A stretch of DNA of 64,000 nt from Amphiura filiformis (Eukaryota > Echinodermata > Ophiuroidea > Amphilepidida > Amphiuridae), in assembly GCF_039555335.1 (NCBI RefSeq), contig NC_092641.1, forward strand, positions 34,745,548-34,809,547. The letters run 5' to 3'. Under the pieces are notes generated by a model. That model worked only from the letters and a program-made list of their open reading frames with translations, was not told the DNA's origin and did no database searches. The position numbers and the translations under genes were made by a program. The stretch's first letter is position 1. Each line of letters begins with the position of its first letter. Positions 21,901 to 56,698 of the stretch are shown here, one piece after another.

Positions 21901-24900
21901 TGAAGTGTCAATGGAGTTGGAGAAGATATTAACAGTCTAACATGCTCAAAACAAGTTGTGCGTGGTACACTCCAGCGAGCTCAAACATAATTTAAAAAGA
22001 CTAGTGTTGGTTGCTGAGCTGCATGCGCAGTACGGCATTTTGTGTCTGGTTGACAGGACGTCATGCGCAAACTAGTCTCTTTAATTTTGTCTTTACACCT
22101 ATACACAGAAATTTGAAAATAAGTGATTTTAATCCAAAATTACATACATTGTGTTATATATACATTTTCAGATCAGCACGTCCTGGAGTCAGTCTGCTCT
22201 CGAAACGGCAAAAAGCCCTTGTTTGAACTCTTTATTATATGCCGTAGATAATAATCTATACCATTGAAATGAGCATGTGTACTATTTAAACTTCACTCCT
22301 TCTAAGGCGAAAGGTCCGATAGCATTCATTCGTGTGCCCAAGTAATGCACATATCTTCCAAATTAAGTAAGAACCGTATAATAGACATTATTTAAGTAAC
22401 AGTAGTATTTTAAAGTAATCTTACAGATTAGATATATTGAAATAATAATGTTATGTCTTGTTTGTGAATAGTCAATCAATATACTCACCTTCCACACAAA
22501 TGCGTCTTGCGAAGAATTACGTTTTCTCCAATACGCACATATTTCCAATCATCCTGCAATTTAAAAAGAGCGTCGCGTAATGGGTGTACGTGCAATAATG
22601 GTCCCGGGTTCAATTAATTCCCGGCGGTGAAGATTTACTGACTGGCAACACTTCAGACTTCCGCTGTCGCATGGTACATTTAGAATTGGGGAAATCGAAC
22701 CATGAAAGTACTCCGTCTTTCGACTTTGCGTTTGCCTTGTCTGATTTATTTTTCATTTACTGATTTTACTTTAATATCATTAGCATGCGCAGTCACCACT
22801 GTGTATCATAGCCATCTCATAATTTGTCGCCAGCGCTAATAGTGCTCAATACGGGGCTCAATGGTATTAAACAGAGCAACGTCTTTCAAAATGATAACAC
22901 AGCTTTAATTCATAGACTCTGTATAAAAAAATAGAATTATCACCAATACCATACTCACTTCAATCCACGCCTCTTTGACTCCTTCTACAACAAGATTCGG
23001 ACGGAATGGTCTCATTGTGACCGGATTCTCTAATTTACTGTTAAGGTCATTCAAAGATGCTACAGTACATAAGTGAAAGTGAGAGATGTCCTGGAAAACA
23101 CTCTAGAAGTCAAACAAATCACATTATTAATATATTATAATATAAGAATGACAAATGCATATGTCCGTATGCACAAAATAATTTAGTCCTATCAGGAATG
23201 GACTTTACTCTTATTTCCTTCCTAGAGTAGCTAGCAAATTCAAAAGATTTTAGTGCAATGTTCAAAAATAATACAAAATAACTTAAGCAAATGTGAAGGA
23301 AAATGTCCTTTCTCCTGAGACTAAATTCCACTTAGACCAGGTTTATAATCTTATCTGCACCTGACAAATTATCGAATTGTTGGCACAAAAAAAAGGAATA
23401 ATCATGCCCTTTTAAAGACTACACGATTCACCCCAAAACCTAATCCCCGTAATTATTTGCAAATACCTTTTCCAACTTGAAAATTGAACAAAAGATGCAA
23501 TGTGCGCCTATCTGCCCGGTGTTATAAAGCCACAATATTGTTCAAATTTGAGCTAATTTGCACCCAATTTTTTTTGCGCGCTTCGCTCCCGGGGCTTCGC
23601 TTGCATTTGTCCCGATAAAGTTAGTCAGGAGTGGTTGGTGTTGGTGATTTTTGTGTGGTGGAATGGTTTGTTTGCTGAGTGTATATACATTACCTTATCA
23701 TGGACCATCCTTTTGCCCCATTTAGGATCATCAATGTTTCTTTTGGCTTGTAAATCTGGAGTATAACACACGAGTTTATTGCCACTACTCTCTAGATATC
23801 TATCCAACCAACAGGTTACTGATACGCCGCAATCATAACCCTCCACTTCCAATCCCCATAACCTGCAAACAGATGGAAATATGCAATATGATGTATACAA
23901 GAGTTTGAGCTCTCACCTTCTCTCAGGCTGTCTATCCATGCTATCTGGTCTCCACCTATAGTTACCTATGGGTAGGGTATTTTTCCGAAAAAGACCTACA
24001 AATTTAGGTCTTTTTAGGAAAAACATGTATATCTTCAATACGAAAGGTCAAATTTTTCAAATGATCGTCGGCTTTTCCTCCCAGCTACATACACTACATA
24101 TCAGTAGATTTATCAAGTTTACTTCGAGGACTGTTTTAACTGCTTTTTGTATTTTTGATATTTAAAAATATTAAAAATACAAAAAATATCGAACTGATTT
24201 TAATAGTTTCATTTCAGTATTGACTAATTAGTAAAATAATATTGAGTACTTGCCAATTGCCAACTCTGCTATAGTTATTGTGTCATGTCTTCTTGCTTAC
24301 CTGAATTGAATGACGTCATTTGTGACCGGTACATTTAGTGGCACTCTCAAAGTTGGCATATGAGGAGCATCTAATAGTAGATATTTGCCGTCATCTGATT
24401 GGCTGGTGCGTAGTAACGCCAGACCGCTTTTTTGTCGCATAGTGACGAATCGGTTTTCTCCATCTACGATTATGTAATGTCTTTAAAAACATGAAAAACC
24501 TTAAAATTAACTACAATTAACTATTGGCCAAATCTCTGGGTCATCGGGTAGGACTTTAGGGTCATGGTCGGGTATTGACTTCAAAACAGGTGTCTATTGA
24601 CAGGCATCTACCGGTAACTTCAAAAGTGATGTTTCCAAAAACTTACCATATGGGATCAGGATTAGAGGAGACTGGGGTAATTATGGCCACCTTTTTGCCT
24701 TTTTACAATCATTTCTGCATGAGTGGTTAGAGCAATGGGTACTATATGATATGTGTTTAAAATAATTTGAGTTTTAGGGGCCGTAGTTCCCCCCATGCGT
24801 CGGAGTATTTGTGGCCCCACATGCCCCTTGACAAAATAATGAATTTAAAGAGTAGGCCCCTATTGTGAATCAAGTTCTTCCTGGTATCAATTTCTGACAT

Positions 24901-26886
24901 GTTTTATTGTCATTGCAATAATTTCAGGCCATTTGAACTGGTGAAAAGGGTATTTTAAGGCATTTTGTACAAAACGTGTAAAAATTGTCTAAATTCAGGC
25001 CCCTACGCAGGGGGTGCGGGGAAATTTCAGAATTTGCGAGCGTAGCGATCAAAAAAAAAGTTTTTTTACGCTTTTTTGGACAAAAAAGTCCAAATTTTGG
25101 GTAAAAAGTCCACTTTCAAAATCAGCACTACCCCCCCCCCCTCCCCAAATGAAATCCTGCGTACGGGCCTGTCTAAATTTGTTACCGTCAAGTGAAAACG
25201 GGCTTTATTTTGAAGTCAAAGGGCATACAATTACATCTAGTTATGATGTTCTTTATTTTATGTTTAAAACATTTTTGAATTATACTCTATTCACTCAAAG
25301 GTGGTAGAACTATACTTTTGCCCCATTTTTAATCTATACGTATGGCTTAGGCCTATGTATTTGCGAACAATATTAATTTTTAAATTGTTACCTCAAGTTC
25401 AAATGCTGTGGTTATTTTACAATTTTAAGTCTATATATTTGCTATGATAGATGCCTAATATTCATATTTATTCTTGAACTTTTTTTATACATTTAATAAT
25501 CCACAAATTCCCTTTTTTTGTGGGATTATGTTAAATTTTATTATTAGGGTCATTTTTGCATGCCGAAACTGCGGACGAATCTGATAGCTACTTCTCTGTT
25601 GTTTCAATTATGACCCAATCGGGCTAATTTTGATCTAACTATAACAGGTTAATAAATAATTGCTTTTTATTGGGTCAGATACAAATAATTTGCATAATAC
25701 ACGAACAGGGGCCATACTTTACCCCAAGCCGGAATGATATTACATACTAGTAATATGCAAATTTAGCTCATTAAATAAACATTTTTTAAGCTATTTGTAT
25801 GCGATGTCGCTTCACTAAATAGATCCCTCTCATAAAAATTGTACATGAAATGCTATTTGAAGAATTTTTTCACCAAACAGTAGCATAAAGACTACTCTTC
25901 CATACAGTACAGAGTAAGTCCCGTTCCGGTGTCACCTTGACCGAAGCTTAGTAAAGACACCTTGATAAAGACAAAGGGCCACAACTTACCCCGGGCCACA
26001 ATTACCTCCGTCTCCCCTACAATAATTATTTTCTACCTGTACGATGACGTACACATGGTACATTACCCATGTGGAAAACTTTAGTGCATCTGCTCATGCC
26101 ATTTTTAAAAGGTCTTTTCAACACAGGAAATTTTATTAAAATGTTGACTTTTCTACCTCTCTTCAACCACTACAGGAAAATAAAAAATGGTGTTTTTTTA
26201 AATTTCTTTACTCGGTATTGTCTACTTTCAAATACCATAAATAATAATTCTAGTATTACTTTTGGGAAAATGGGGCACTTTTTGCTTTAAAAGTTGTACG
26301 TTTTTCAATTATGAATGGGAAATGAGGCATTTTCAAGTTTTTTGAACAGATTAATTGATAAATAATTTCAAACATTTCACTGGTAGGCCTACATGCTAAA
26401 TTTTTCTTGGCATTGCAATTTAGAGAAATTTATCTTTATGATATTATTTATAGAATTCATGTTTATTAGTGGATAGTAAAAGGTGGCACTTTTTATTACT
26501 GCACGATCTTGCATGGGAAAACACGTTGTGCTCCCCATTGTTCACAGAGGCAAGAGCCAGGGCAATGCCCCCCCCCCACCCCAACAATACACGTACATAA
26601 CTCACCTGTCAAATAATCCGTCACTGCTTTTCATCCCCAAAGCAGTGCATTCTGCTTCTCTCACTTCAAGTCCTCTACACGCTTTCACCGGGTGTATCAT
26701 GATGCGTGACAACTTGCCGACTTCTTGCCAATCATATCGTGGGGAACTCTTCCACCTGAAAAGACTGTATGCAGCTAGGCCTAGGCCGCACACAGATAGC
26801 GTACTGATCGCTGCGATTTTTGCCTCCCGAGTTAGATTGCCAGACCATGCTGCTGACCAAACCTCCGCCATTTTGTTAAAAGCCAA
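18817..26886 (-). CDS. MTARC: Mitochondrial amidoxime-reducing component (mARC), MOSC-domain protein, seven exons
   Basis: Hand-assembled minus-strand gene. Exons: 26606-26886, 24301-24480, 23694-23862, 22959-23102, 22489-22553, 20738-20806 and 18817-18949. All have GT/AG borders and compatible phases, 1041 bases in total, 346 aa. The family binds molybdenum cofactor on the mitochondrial outer membrane and, with cytochrome b5 and its reductase, reduces N-hydroxylated compounds. Residues about 22-45 (ISTLSVCGLGLAAYSLFRW) form the expected N-terminal anchor. The MOSC beta-barrel starts at LSRIMIHPVKACRGLEV. Family landmarks are GLEVEGYDCG, MRPFRPNLVVEG and HLCGRCKQTTVDPETG. The Cys before KQTTVDP aligns with the Mo-ligating Cys of human mARC1 (from knowledge of the family). 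The length matches vertebrate mARC. An alternative last exon lies at 16083-16215. Confidence 0.93.
19053..19297. mobile_element. hAT-like MITE, termini CAGGCCCGTACGCAGG, copy 1, in mARC intron 6
   Basis: Starts CAGGCCCGTATGCAGGATTT and ends CCCTGCGTACGGGCCTG, with perfect 8-bp direct repeats CATTAATC at 19045-19052 and 19298-19305. Related copies lie at 24996-25171 and 46849-47103. Non-coding. Confidence 0.88.
20005..20085 (-). repeat. tRNA-derived SINE head (box A and box B)
   Basis: On the minus strand, TAGTACAGTGGTAAGA (box A-like, 20051-20066) is followed by CGGGGTTCAATCCCCG (box B, T-arm with a perfect stem, about 20013-20028). The acceptor stem does not close and the D-arm carries extra bases, so this is a tRNA-like promoter of a SINE rather than a functional tRNA. 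The 139-codon minus-strand frame through it has no recognised domain. Confidence 0.6.
20738..20806 (-). CDS. MTARC: mARC exon 6: Mo-ligand cysteine segment
   Basis: Acceptor TTTAAG, donor AAAC/GTAAGT. It encodes CKQTTVDPETGVVGDEPLK then TLK. Its donor can join either of the two terminal exons in frame. Confidence 0.9.
20986..21882. mobile_element. TA-flanked MITE with about 200-bp TIRs, in mARC intron 5
   Basis: The left end CAGCCTGTTTCAAAA and right end TTTTGAGACAGGCTG are flanked by TA dinucleotides. The arms stay complementary for about 200 bases (ttgtgcaagtgaaaagcgccctc, then tctcaaatgccgtttgttctg), while the centre is AT-rich. TA duplication and long TIRs suggest a Tc1/mariner-type non-autonomous element. 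Confidence 0.8.
21988..22095. mobile_element. Short MITE with AAAAAGACTAGT arms, copy 1
   Basis: Left tttaaaaagactag and right gcaaactagtctctttaatt form the inverted ends. The related copy at 61316-61467 has longer arms. The centre (tgcgcagtacggcattttg...tgacgtcatgcgc) is shared in inverted form. Confidence 0.6.
22489..22553 (-). CDS. MTARC: mARC exon 5: DDW to HLCG
   Basis: Acceptor TTGCAG, donor AAG/GTGAG. It encodes DDWKYVRIGENVILRKTHLC then G, and splits an Arg codon with exon 6. Confidence 0.88.
22959..23102 (-). CDS. MTARC: mARC exon 4: FRPN segment of the MOSC domain
   Basis: 48 codons, phase 0 at both ends. Acceptor TTCTAG, donor GAA/GTGAG. It contains ASLNDLNSKLENPVTMRPF and RPNLVVEG, a hallmark of the MOSC fold in this family. 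Confidence 0.9.
23694..23862 (-). CDS. MTARC: mARC exon 3: GLEVEGYDCG segment
   Basis: Acceptor TGCAG, donor AAG/GTAATG. It encodes LWGLEVEGYDCGVSVTCWL followed by DRYLESSGNKLVCYTP. The DCG motif is typical of mARC. Confidence 0.9.
23965..24200. repeat. GATCGTCGGCTTTTC-family repeat, copy 3, in mARC intron 2
   Basis: A hairpin of ccgaaaaagacctacaaattt/aggtctttttagg is followed by cttcaatacgaaaggtcaaa and gatcgtcggcttttc, the same order as copy 1. It lies just before mARC exon 2. Confidence 0.65.
24301..24480 (-). CDS. MTARC: mARC exon 2: MOSC N-terminal beta-barrel
   Basis: Acceptor AAAG, donor CAG/GTAAG. It encodes HYIIVDGENRFVTMRQ... to ...PVTNDVIQF, aligning with the human segment after LRDR (residue-level comparison from memory). 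Confidence 0.9.
24665..26017. mobile_element. TA-flanked TIR element in mARC intron 1, with nested hAT-like MITE
   Basis: The left end GAGGAGACTGGGGTAATTAT and right end ATTACCTCCGTCTCCCC are imperfect inverted repeats flanked by TA. The interior repeats phrases like accccgg and gggccac near both ends. The MITE at 24996-25171 is inserted inside it, so it is the older of the two. No transposase was found. Confidence 0.6.
24996..25171. mobile_element. hAT-like MITE, termini CAGGCCC, copy 2 (8-bp duplication TCTAAATT)
   Basis: Starts CAGGCCCCTACGCAGGG, ends CCTGCGTACGGGCCTG. Perfect TCTAAATT flanks at 24988-24995 and 25172-25179. It shares the gcgagcgtagcg...aaaaaagtcc interior with the copy at 46849-47103. 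Confidence 0.88.
26606..26886 (-). CDS. MTARC: mARC exon 1: start codon, membrane anchor, beginning of MOSC N-terminal domain
   Basis: It runs from ATG at 26886 to a CAG/GTGAG donor. MAFNKMAEV is followed by a hydrophobic segment and LSRIMIHPVKACRG. A second ATG six codons in is possible. The exon ends in phase 2 within the Arg codon of FDR. Confidence 0.9.
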
Positions 26887-27404
26887 GTTGTTGGAACCCC
26901 TGAGAAACTTGGTTGAGCTTAAGCTCGAAATTGAATAAATTCGAAGTATTCCAACATAGGCTATAGCCTATGGAATCAACAGGTCAGTTCATTGCAAAAT
27001 TTGCAAGACTTGTATACGGATAAGCCCGAACTAACCGGCTAATTTGTTGCACTACTAATTTACTAGGCCTAGGCCCTGCTACTAGAAATATGATTACGCC
27101 AAGCCTCAGACTCAGAGAATCATATAGCAGACCTACTTAACATTACTACGATAAAGCGCATACATTTAGTGCTGCATGTATAATATTGTTTACATGATGA
27201 TAAAGTTACTGTATATCAATAATCAAGCATGCATCAACGCAACGTTCCTTTATCTTGTTTACATAACATGGTCATTGGTCAATAGGTCATAGGCCCTACT
27301 TTCTATACGTTCTGCCAAGCATACGAAATCGGTTCTGCTTCTCACACGTGCCTTCCGCATATTAATACATGTACTTCTATGATAAAAACCGGGGATAAAA
27401 ATCC
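26887..27404. other. mARC 5' flank
   Basis: Probable upstream region of the minus-strand mARC gene. I see no TATA box or other element that I can defend. Confidence 0.35.
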
Positions 27405-27778
27405 ATAATATATGTGACGTGTCATGTTAAAAGGAGACACTTTTGGCCGTTTTCCCCAATGAAATCGGACATTCCTAAGCAAAGATATTGAGCTTGTCAG
27501 TTATGGTATTATAAAATTGGAAATTGAGATATCGGCCCTTAAAAATATTATTGACAATGTTGAGAGTAGGAATTACCTTGAAAAATGTCTCAAAAAATAC
27601 ACGATGCCAGTTATATTCCGGTCTGAAACTATCAGACAATATTTTAAACATTAATAACATCACAAATTTGCAACAAACCCAAATTGTGAAAAAATTACCC
27701 CTGACCGATTTTTGGCTATATCTCCATTTACGATCCTGCCCAAAAGTGTCTCCTTTTGACATGACACGTCACATATTA
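27405..27778. mobile_element. TIR element with GTGACGTGTCATGT ends
   Basis: Left TATGTGACGTGTCATGTTAA continuing aaggagacacttttgg is mirrored by right ccaaaagtgtctcc continuing TTTTGACATGACACGTCACA. The inner sequence is not complementary. Overlapping 95- to 114-codon frames on both strands have no recognised domain. Confidence 0.7.
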
Positions 27779-27825
27779 ACATGCCGTATATTTTACTACA
27801 GCCTCAAAATGGCAGAGACTTTAAG

Positions 27826-28000
27826 AATAAAGGTATTGTTTTTAGCCGATGTATCGTCTCATATATAACATGGACGATATCATTATTTTAAATAAAACGA
27901 GGCGAAGCCGAGTTGTTTTACGCCAAAAATAATGATGCCGCGTGTTATAAGACGTTAGATGCACGACAGCGGCTAAAAACAATACCTTTATTCTCATTCT
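27826..28000. repeat. Foldback with AGAATAAAGGTATTG arms
   Basis: AGAATAAAGGTATTGTTTTT followed by AGCCG is mirrored by CGGCT and AAAAACAATACCTTTATTCT. The centre is a shorter palindrome (cgaggcgaagccgag). Confidence 0.75.
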
Positions 28001-29001
28001 GCAACACTTAATTCAAATAAATATATTAATCATAAATATACCAAATTTTAATCAAATTAAATCCTACATTTTACAAGGAATTACCTAAAGTGTGTGATAT
28101 CGTGTCTAATCGTGTCATTCTCAAATGTTTAAAGGAGTATTTCGTGATCCTATCATCCTCTCTTTATGACATTATTCAGTAGATATCCACGAAAAAAGAT
28201 TATTCCCAAAATTTCAGTTGATTCCGATTTTGCGTTTGCGAGTTATGCACGAATATGTGTATTACACTGCTCCATAGACAATGTGTTGTAATTTCGTTCT
28301 GGTGCACCAGAACGAAATTAAAATTTCACGATATCTTTGCTAAACGAATTAATCTGCAAGAAATATTTTGTAAATAAACATTATGTAGCCAGAGGTTTCC
28401 AGTGATCATAAAAATCTCAACTTTTTTGTGAAAAGTGGGGGGATGATGCTGTGGAACACGAAATGCCCTTTTAAGAATTGAGATTGGACAATTAAGTTTC
28501 TTTTTCACTTGACCCAGTAGAGGCTTATAGTAAATTGTTCACTTGATTGTTGGGAGTAGGACGGAGGACCCAATTGTGTCTCCGCACCGAGCGTTAAACG
28601 AACAGACAAACAAAATGACAAACAAACATGTATGGACACCTTAGGATACGCGCCATCCTTCTATCAAATTGTTATCCCGTATCAAAATGTTTAGTGATGC
28701 ATGGGGAAAGACCTTCTGGTCATTTCAACCTTGAATCTATTGTTACTCACATTATAATAACAATTGATTATTTGAGGACATGACGCATGTTAACGCCCAG
28801 GTTTAATGCATGTGTGTGCAACTAAGTAGGCCTTGTTATATATCTAATGTTATGATCAGAAAAGATATTTGTCTCTCAGTAATATTTATGATACATATAA
28901 TAACTGCATGTAAAGTTTGCAAACTTCCGTGTCATCATGATAGCTATATTTAAATGTCAGGGAGTAGAATCACTGTAGTTTACAATAAAACTGATGATAT
29001 A
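28001..29001. other. Intergenic, with a 32-bp perfect palindrome
   Basis: Bases 28289-28320 read TAATTTCGTTCTGGTG and then its exact reverse complement. Nothing else is recognised here. Confidence 0.6.
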
Positions 29002-30829
29002 ATGCACATATCAAATGCAACCCCGGCCCCTGGGGACCCGGGGATGGTCCGGGACTTGACATCATGTGACCCGGGATTTGACTCAAAATGTGTCCCGGGG
29101 GGAGCCGGGTGTTGGCCGGGACTGGTATAAGACTTGACGTCGGCCAAAACCCCGGGAAAGTGGCCGGGACTTTACCCGAGCCGGGCCGGGATTATGTCGT
29201 AACTTACCCGGGGTTTTCCAACCAGTAAAATGGGCCGTGGTTTGCTAGTAAGGATGTCCACATTTATGGGTCAGGGAATCCTATCACTTGGCCGTACTTG
29301 AGCCATGGATGTAGGCCTATATTAATAATCCACTGAGTGGCCACATTAATGTTACTGTTCATATAAATCCATTCCAAAAACAAAATCTTGGCTGTTGTTT
29401 CCTAATTTTGCCATAGTAGTTTATGTATCTGCTATTTAGCGGGGCTCTAAAGTTAACATGTTTAACCAGACCACACTGGCTTCTTATCATGCACGGAATG
29501 TATTGTTTTTAACCACCCGCCGAGAGTAAAGTTTTAAATTATTAGGTCTACACTCAAAAACAAAACTGACCGTGATAATAAAAAAATCCATGATACTTTT
29601 GTGACATCTGCGATCGACTGCTACATGGCCATAATACTTAATAGAAGACTAGATACTATAGGTAGTGTGCATGTTCTTTATAAACTCTCCAGCTGTATTT
29701 TTCTTCTTTAAAAAAAATAATTATGGGTGTATGATATAAAAATTGAATTCAATGTCTTGTGTTAATATAATACAGATATCAAAACTATAATTATATTTTC
29801 ATGTTCATGATGTTGGAGCGTCAACAATATCATTAATCACAAATCGTTGAAAGGATGTTTTCAATATTACCCAAAATGACAACCTCGTGAGCAAACAAAA
29901 TATTAATAACTAGTGCGCCAAATATTTGATAGATGGTCATTTGATTTTAAACAAGATACAAGGTAGGCCTATTTGGATGGGGTATGGGCCTTTACAGAAT
30001 AGCCTCATTATAATTATTGAAGTTGCATTTTGGATTGACATAAAAAAATCATAGGCCTATAATATTATGTGCTTAAAATGTTCATGCAAAGATCGAACAT
30101 TCGCCACTCCCGTATAATCGTGCACAGATGTAAATGCAGTGACATGTTTCTTTCATATCTTTGATGTTTTAATCATACCTACTTGTCCCGTTCCCCTGCC
30201 AATGTAAAGCATGCAAAAAGTGGGAAAGTCGGGTGACTGGGGTCCGACATTGATACATGTAACGTAAAATTCCTTCGACGGTGTGCTCGTCCGAAAAAGG
30301 GTCATTAGACATAATAGACGTTAGTCCGAATGTGGAAACAGTAGGCCTATATCTGAGAATTACACTGCTCTGCACTAGTGACGAGAATCTAGGTAGCCTA
30401 ATTTCGTTATCGTTTTTAATTGTTCCGCAACAATGTGAGTAACTGACGTATTTGCAATGGAACACACATGTTGGCCTATATTTGAAGCGTTTGAATCCTC
30501 CCAGCATGTCCAGAGCTCGGCAGTCCATTTAGTGAAGACATACCTGAATACCGAATTTTGAGCCCGCGATATTAAAACCATATGTAGATCCAGGCCTATA
30601 TCCGATGCTCAGGGCCGGGAACTTGGGCCGAGGAATACCCGGGGTTTGCATCGGTTTGCATCGGATATTCGCCCCGGGGGGCCGGGGAGTGGCTGAGCGT
30701 TGTGCCCGGGTGGGTCCGGGACTGGCCAGGTGTTTACCCGGGACTTGAACTTTTAAACCCAAAATCCACGGCCCACGACCCGGCCATCCCCGGGTCCCCA
30801 GGGGCCGGGGATGCATTTGATATGTGCAT
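29002..30829. mobile_element. 1.8-kb TIR element with GC-rich ends, just upstream of the RTK start
   Basis: The left end ATGCACATATCAAATGCA leads into ccccggcccctggggacccgggg. The right end is the same in reverse complement, finishing TGCATTTGATATGTGCAT. The inverted match covers about 60 bases, and both ends continue into about 200 bases of reiterated ccggg/gacttgac words. The middle is AT-rich and non-coding. Its right end lies about 150 bases before the RTK ATG, so it may contribute to the promoter or 5' UTR (inference). The target duplication is unclear. Confidence 0.75.
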
Positions 30830-30981
30830 AAAATGAAGAGCTCTTCTGTGTATGGTCAGTGACATGCGTATGGGATGTTATAGTGTCCAACTCGAAGATT
30901 ACACTTTTTTAGTACTGAAAGGACTTTGAATTTTGTGAGAAATTCCAGTGGAACTTGAGTAGTACTCCTGTAGCCTCATCT

Positions 30982-54006
<23,025 letters not shown>

Positions 54007-55135
54007 CGACTACGGGGCTCGGACGTTGGCCATGTTAGCAAGTTCAAAGGAGCTTCTTGAGAACTACAAACACATGATCCGGGCACATGATATCCAATCA
54101 TATCACTGTCAGTGGTTTCTCTAGTACCCATCAGGGAATCGGGGTTGGTGCCGATTGGTCACAGACAAGTGGTGACGTCATATTGACGTCATGCGCGGTG
54201 CGCGTTAATCTAATCCATTGCGGCAATTTCCGAAATCCCTTGTGGAGAAACCCAAACTACTCAACCGCATAGATATCATATATAAATACCTAGACCAATC
54301 ACCGATCAAGGATTTATACGAGCTGGGTGGAGGAATGGTAGCTCTATGCAAATTAGGAGATTGGTGTTTACGTCCGTGACTCAAATTATTTGTGGCAAAA
54401 AATGACGAGCATTTGCACTTTCTTTCCATTACTGTTATACTATGAAGTACCATATAGCTGTGGTGTTAGTCCAATGATGTTGGGAAAATATTTTACCTGA
54501 TAACCCATTGGCTAAATAAGCTGAAAGAGTGACCATTCTAGGTTATTTAGTAGACTTTCTTACCGGTCGTTTTTGTTTTCCTAACTACAGTACGTTCGAC
54601 CTATGAAAAAAAAAACTTCGGCTCACGTGGTGCGAAAATTCTTGCCACCAGCGACGATCGGTTTCTGATTGTGTGGCTTGGCGATGTCTGAGAACCGGGG
54701 AAGTAATGACAGGGGGCGCTAGCTTAACTGCCTCGCTTCATCGCCTTTCTTGTGTACATCGCGTTATCGTTCATTCTTATGCTCGTCCATTTGGACGTGC
54801 ACATTGACGATGTGTGCGTTGACGTACTCATGGTAGTTGCCGTGGATTTCGGAAATTACCGACGGTCGTTTTTTTTAATTTTTAATCACATCGCCATCGT
54901 CGTCATCGTCGTTGTTGTTGTTGTTGTTGTTTTTGTTGTTGTTGTTATTGTTGTTGTTGTTTCAGTAGGTGTTTATAAATTATTTTTTGATATGTATATA
55001 ACGTCAACTCACTTTTTGTGGCGCCCTCTACGGAGGCGCCACAATATAGGCATGACTTTGTGAAAAGCTTCTTCTAATTTCACTCTTGCTAGATTGACTT
55101 CGCAATTGTTTTGCTAAAATTATGCCCAGCTCAGA
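54007..55135 (+). other. Probable RTK 3' untranslated region
   Basis: Sequence from the stop to the first good AATAAA. It contains a (GTT/GTC)n array at about 54898-54962 and no coding. Confidence 0.35.
54898..54962. repeat. (GTT)n microsatellite
   Basis: About 18 imperfect GTT/GTC units. The poly-Val frame across it is an artefact. Confidence 0.95.
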
Positions 55136-55141
55136 AATAAA
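55136..55141 (+). terminator. Candidate polyadenylation signal of the RTK gene
   Basis: An AATAAA hexamer, implying a 3' UTR of about 1.1 kb that would include the GTT array. Other hexamers could be used. Confidence 0.35.
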
Positions 55142-56570
55142 ACCACAATTTGCTTGGATTTTATTTTATTATTGTTTTCTGATATGCACGGGATAAAATG
55201 GTGAGCGTATATTCTTTGTTTAAAATACAAAATTAGGATTTATAAAACACCAAATAAATCCTGACCTTTGTATGCGTTCAACCAGTTTACCGTGTGCCTT
55301 AGAACCCGATAGACGGTGACATTTGACCATACACTATGATCCACAACATGCTCATCTATCATGGGAACAGTTCTTAAACACTAATACATTTGTACCGTCA
55401 TCCTTTGAAAATTTGGGTACACAAACTCATACTCTGCAACTTGAGGTCAAATTTTGCACTATGATTATATAATTGAGGTTATTGGACTATGCCATTGGGA
55501 TGAGACTCTTGTGGTCCATAGTGATAAGATCAATTAACGAGGCCTCTTAAACTGATGGCTTTTGTTTGCTAATTACCATAGAATCTATATAGCGGTTAAC
55601 TAAATCCTGTTATCTACCCAGCAATGTTTGCTTATCTTAATAATTGTAACAAACTGTACTAAATGGTACAAGACAGAAAAGGCAAACAGACAGAAATTTA
55701 GAGTTTTAAATTAGAGAGTTGACAGGAAGTTGTAAGAGTTAAATTGTTATGGATATGATTGGTGTAAGCACGAAAATGTTGAATGTCAGATCAAAGTCAT
55801 CCGAGTTGAATTAAGTAATGTCAATCACAAATTGTTACAGGTCATTTGAGGTGGACTAAGTTTATATTTGGATTGTCAGAACACCTTCCCCAATCAAACA
55901 CATTTCTCTTGCATTTGATCATCTTCTACTCTTCCCTAGAAAAATCATTATAATACCAAATCTACACACCATGGAATTCACCATATCACGTCCAAGTTCA
56001 CATTGGGCGCCACATTCCTTTTTTAAAGGAATTTTTATTATCAATTATCATACAACAAATTAATAGACCTATACGTGCAAAATGGGTATGCTATAATTGA
56101 CTGCCTTACCGAAGAATCTTAAAACAACTTCCGAATTAAAGTACCTTTATATCAACATCATTTGCAATACGTACACAATAAAACAAGGGTCACACAGAGC
56201 ATAATAGAGCATTTCCATGAATAGAGCACAACAACATTCGATTTTATTCTATACCATTATTTTTACTTTTATATGCTTCCATCTAAAACTTAAATTTTAT
56301 ATGCTCAATTTGTTTCTGTACGTTCATTATAATTGGTAGTAGTAGTAGTATTATAATTTCACTTTTTTATAGAAATAATGTGAGTTGTGTTCGGGTTGTG
56401 TTTTAAAGATGTTTTAAAACGACTGGGCTTTGAGCACAAATTATTTGTTATGCTTTTTTTTTTGCAACTGGTGCAATTAATTCTATATTCTATTACAAGA
56501 AAAGAACAGGCAAATAAGTATGAAATGCATGGTGAAAATACAAGGGATATGATAAGGATAATGAACTGAG
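55142..56570. other. Gene-free stretch
   Basis: AT-rich, with only short frames and no domain recognised. A short (AGT)n run lies at about 56337-56351. Confidence 0.4.
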
Positions 56571-56698
56571 TGCAATGCATTCGTCAAGATAATCGCACGC
56601 GCCGTGGAGTTATTGCATTTAGCTTGAGAGCCGATAGGCTCGAAAGCTAAATGCAATAACTCCATGGCAAGTGCAATTATCTTGACGAATGCATTTGC
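56571..56698. repeat. Foldback element, arms about 58 bp
   Basis: GCAATGCATTCGTCAAGATA continues through agttattgcatttagctt and is mirrored to TATCTTGACGAATGCATTTGC. The loop is gagagccgataggctc, itself partly palindromic. Confidence 0.85.

Noticed and set aside
26483-26938. 151-codon plus-strand frame
   Set aside because: Antisense to mARC exon 1, which has clear MOSC-domain coding on the minus strand.
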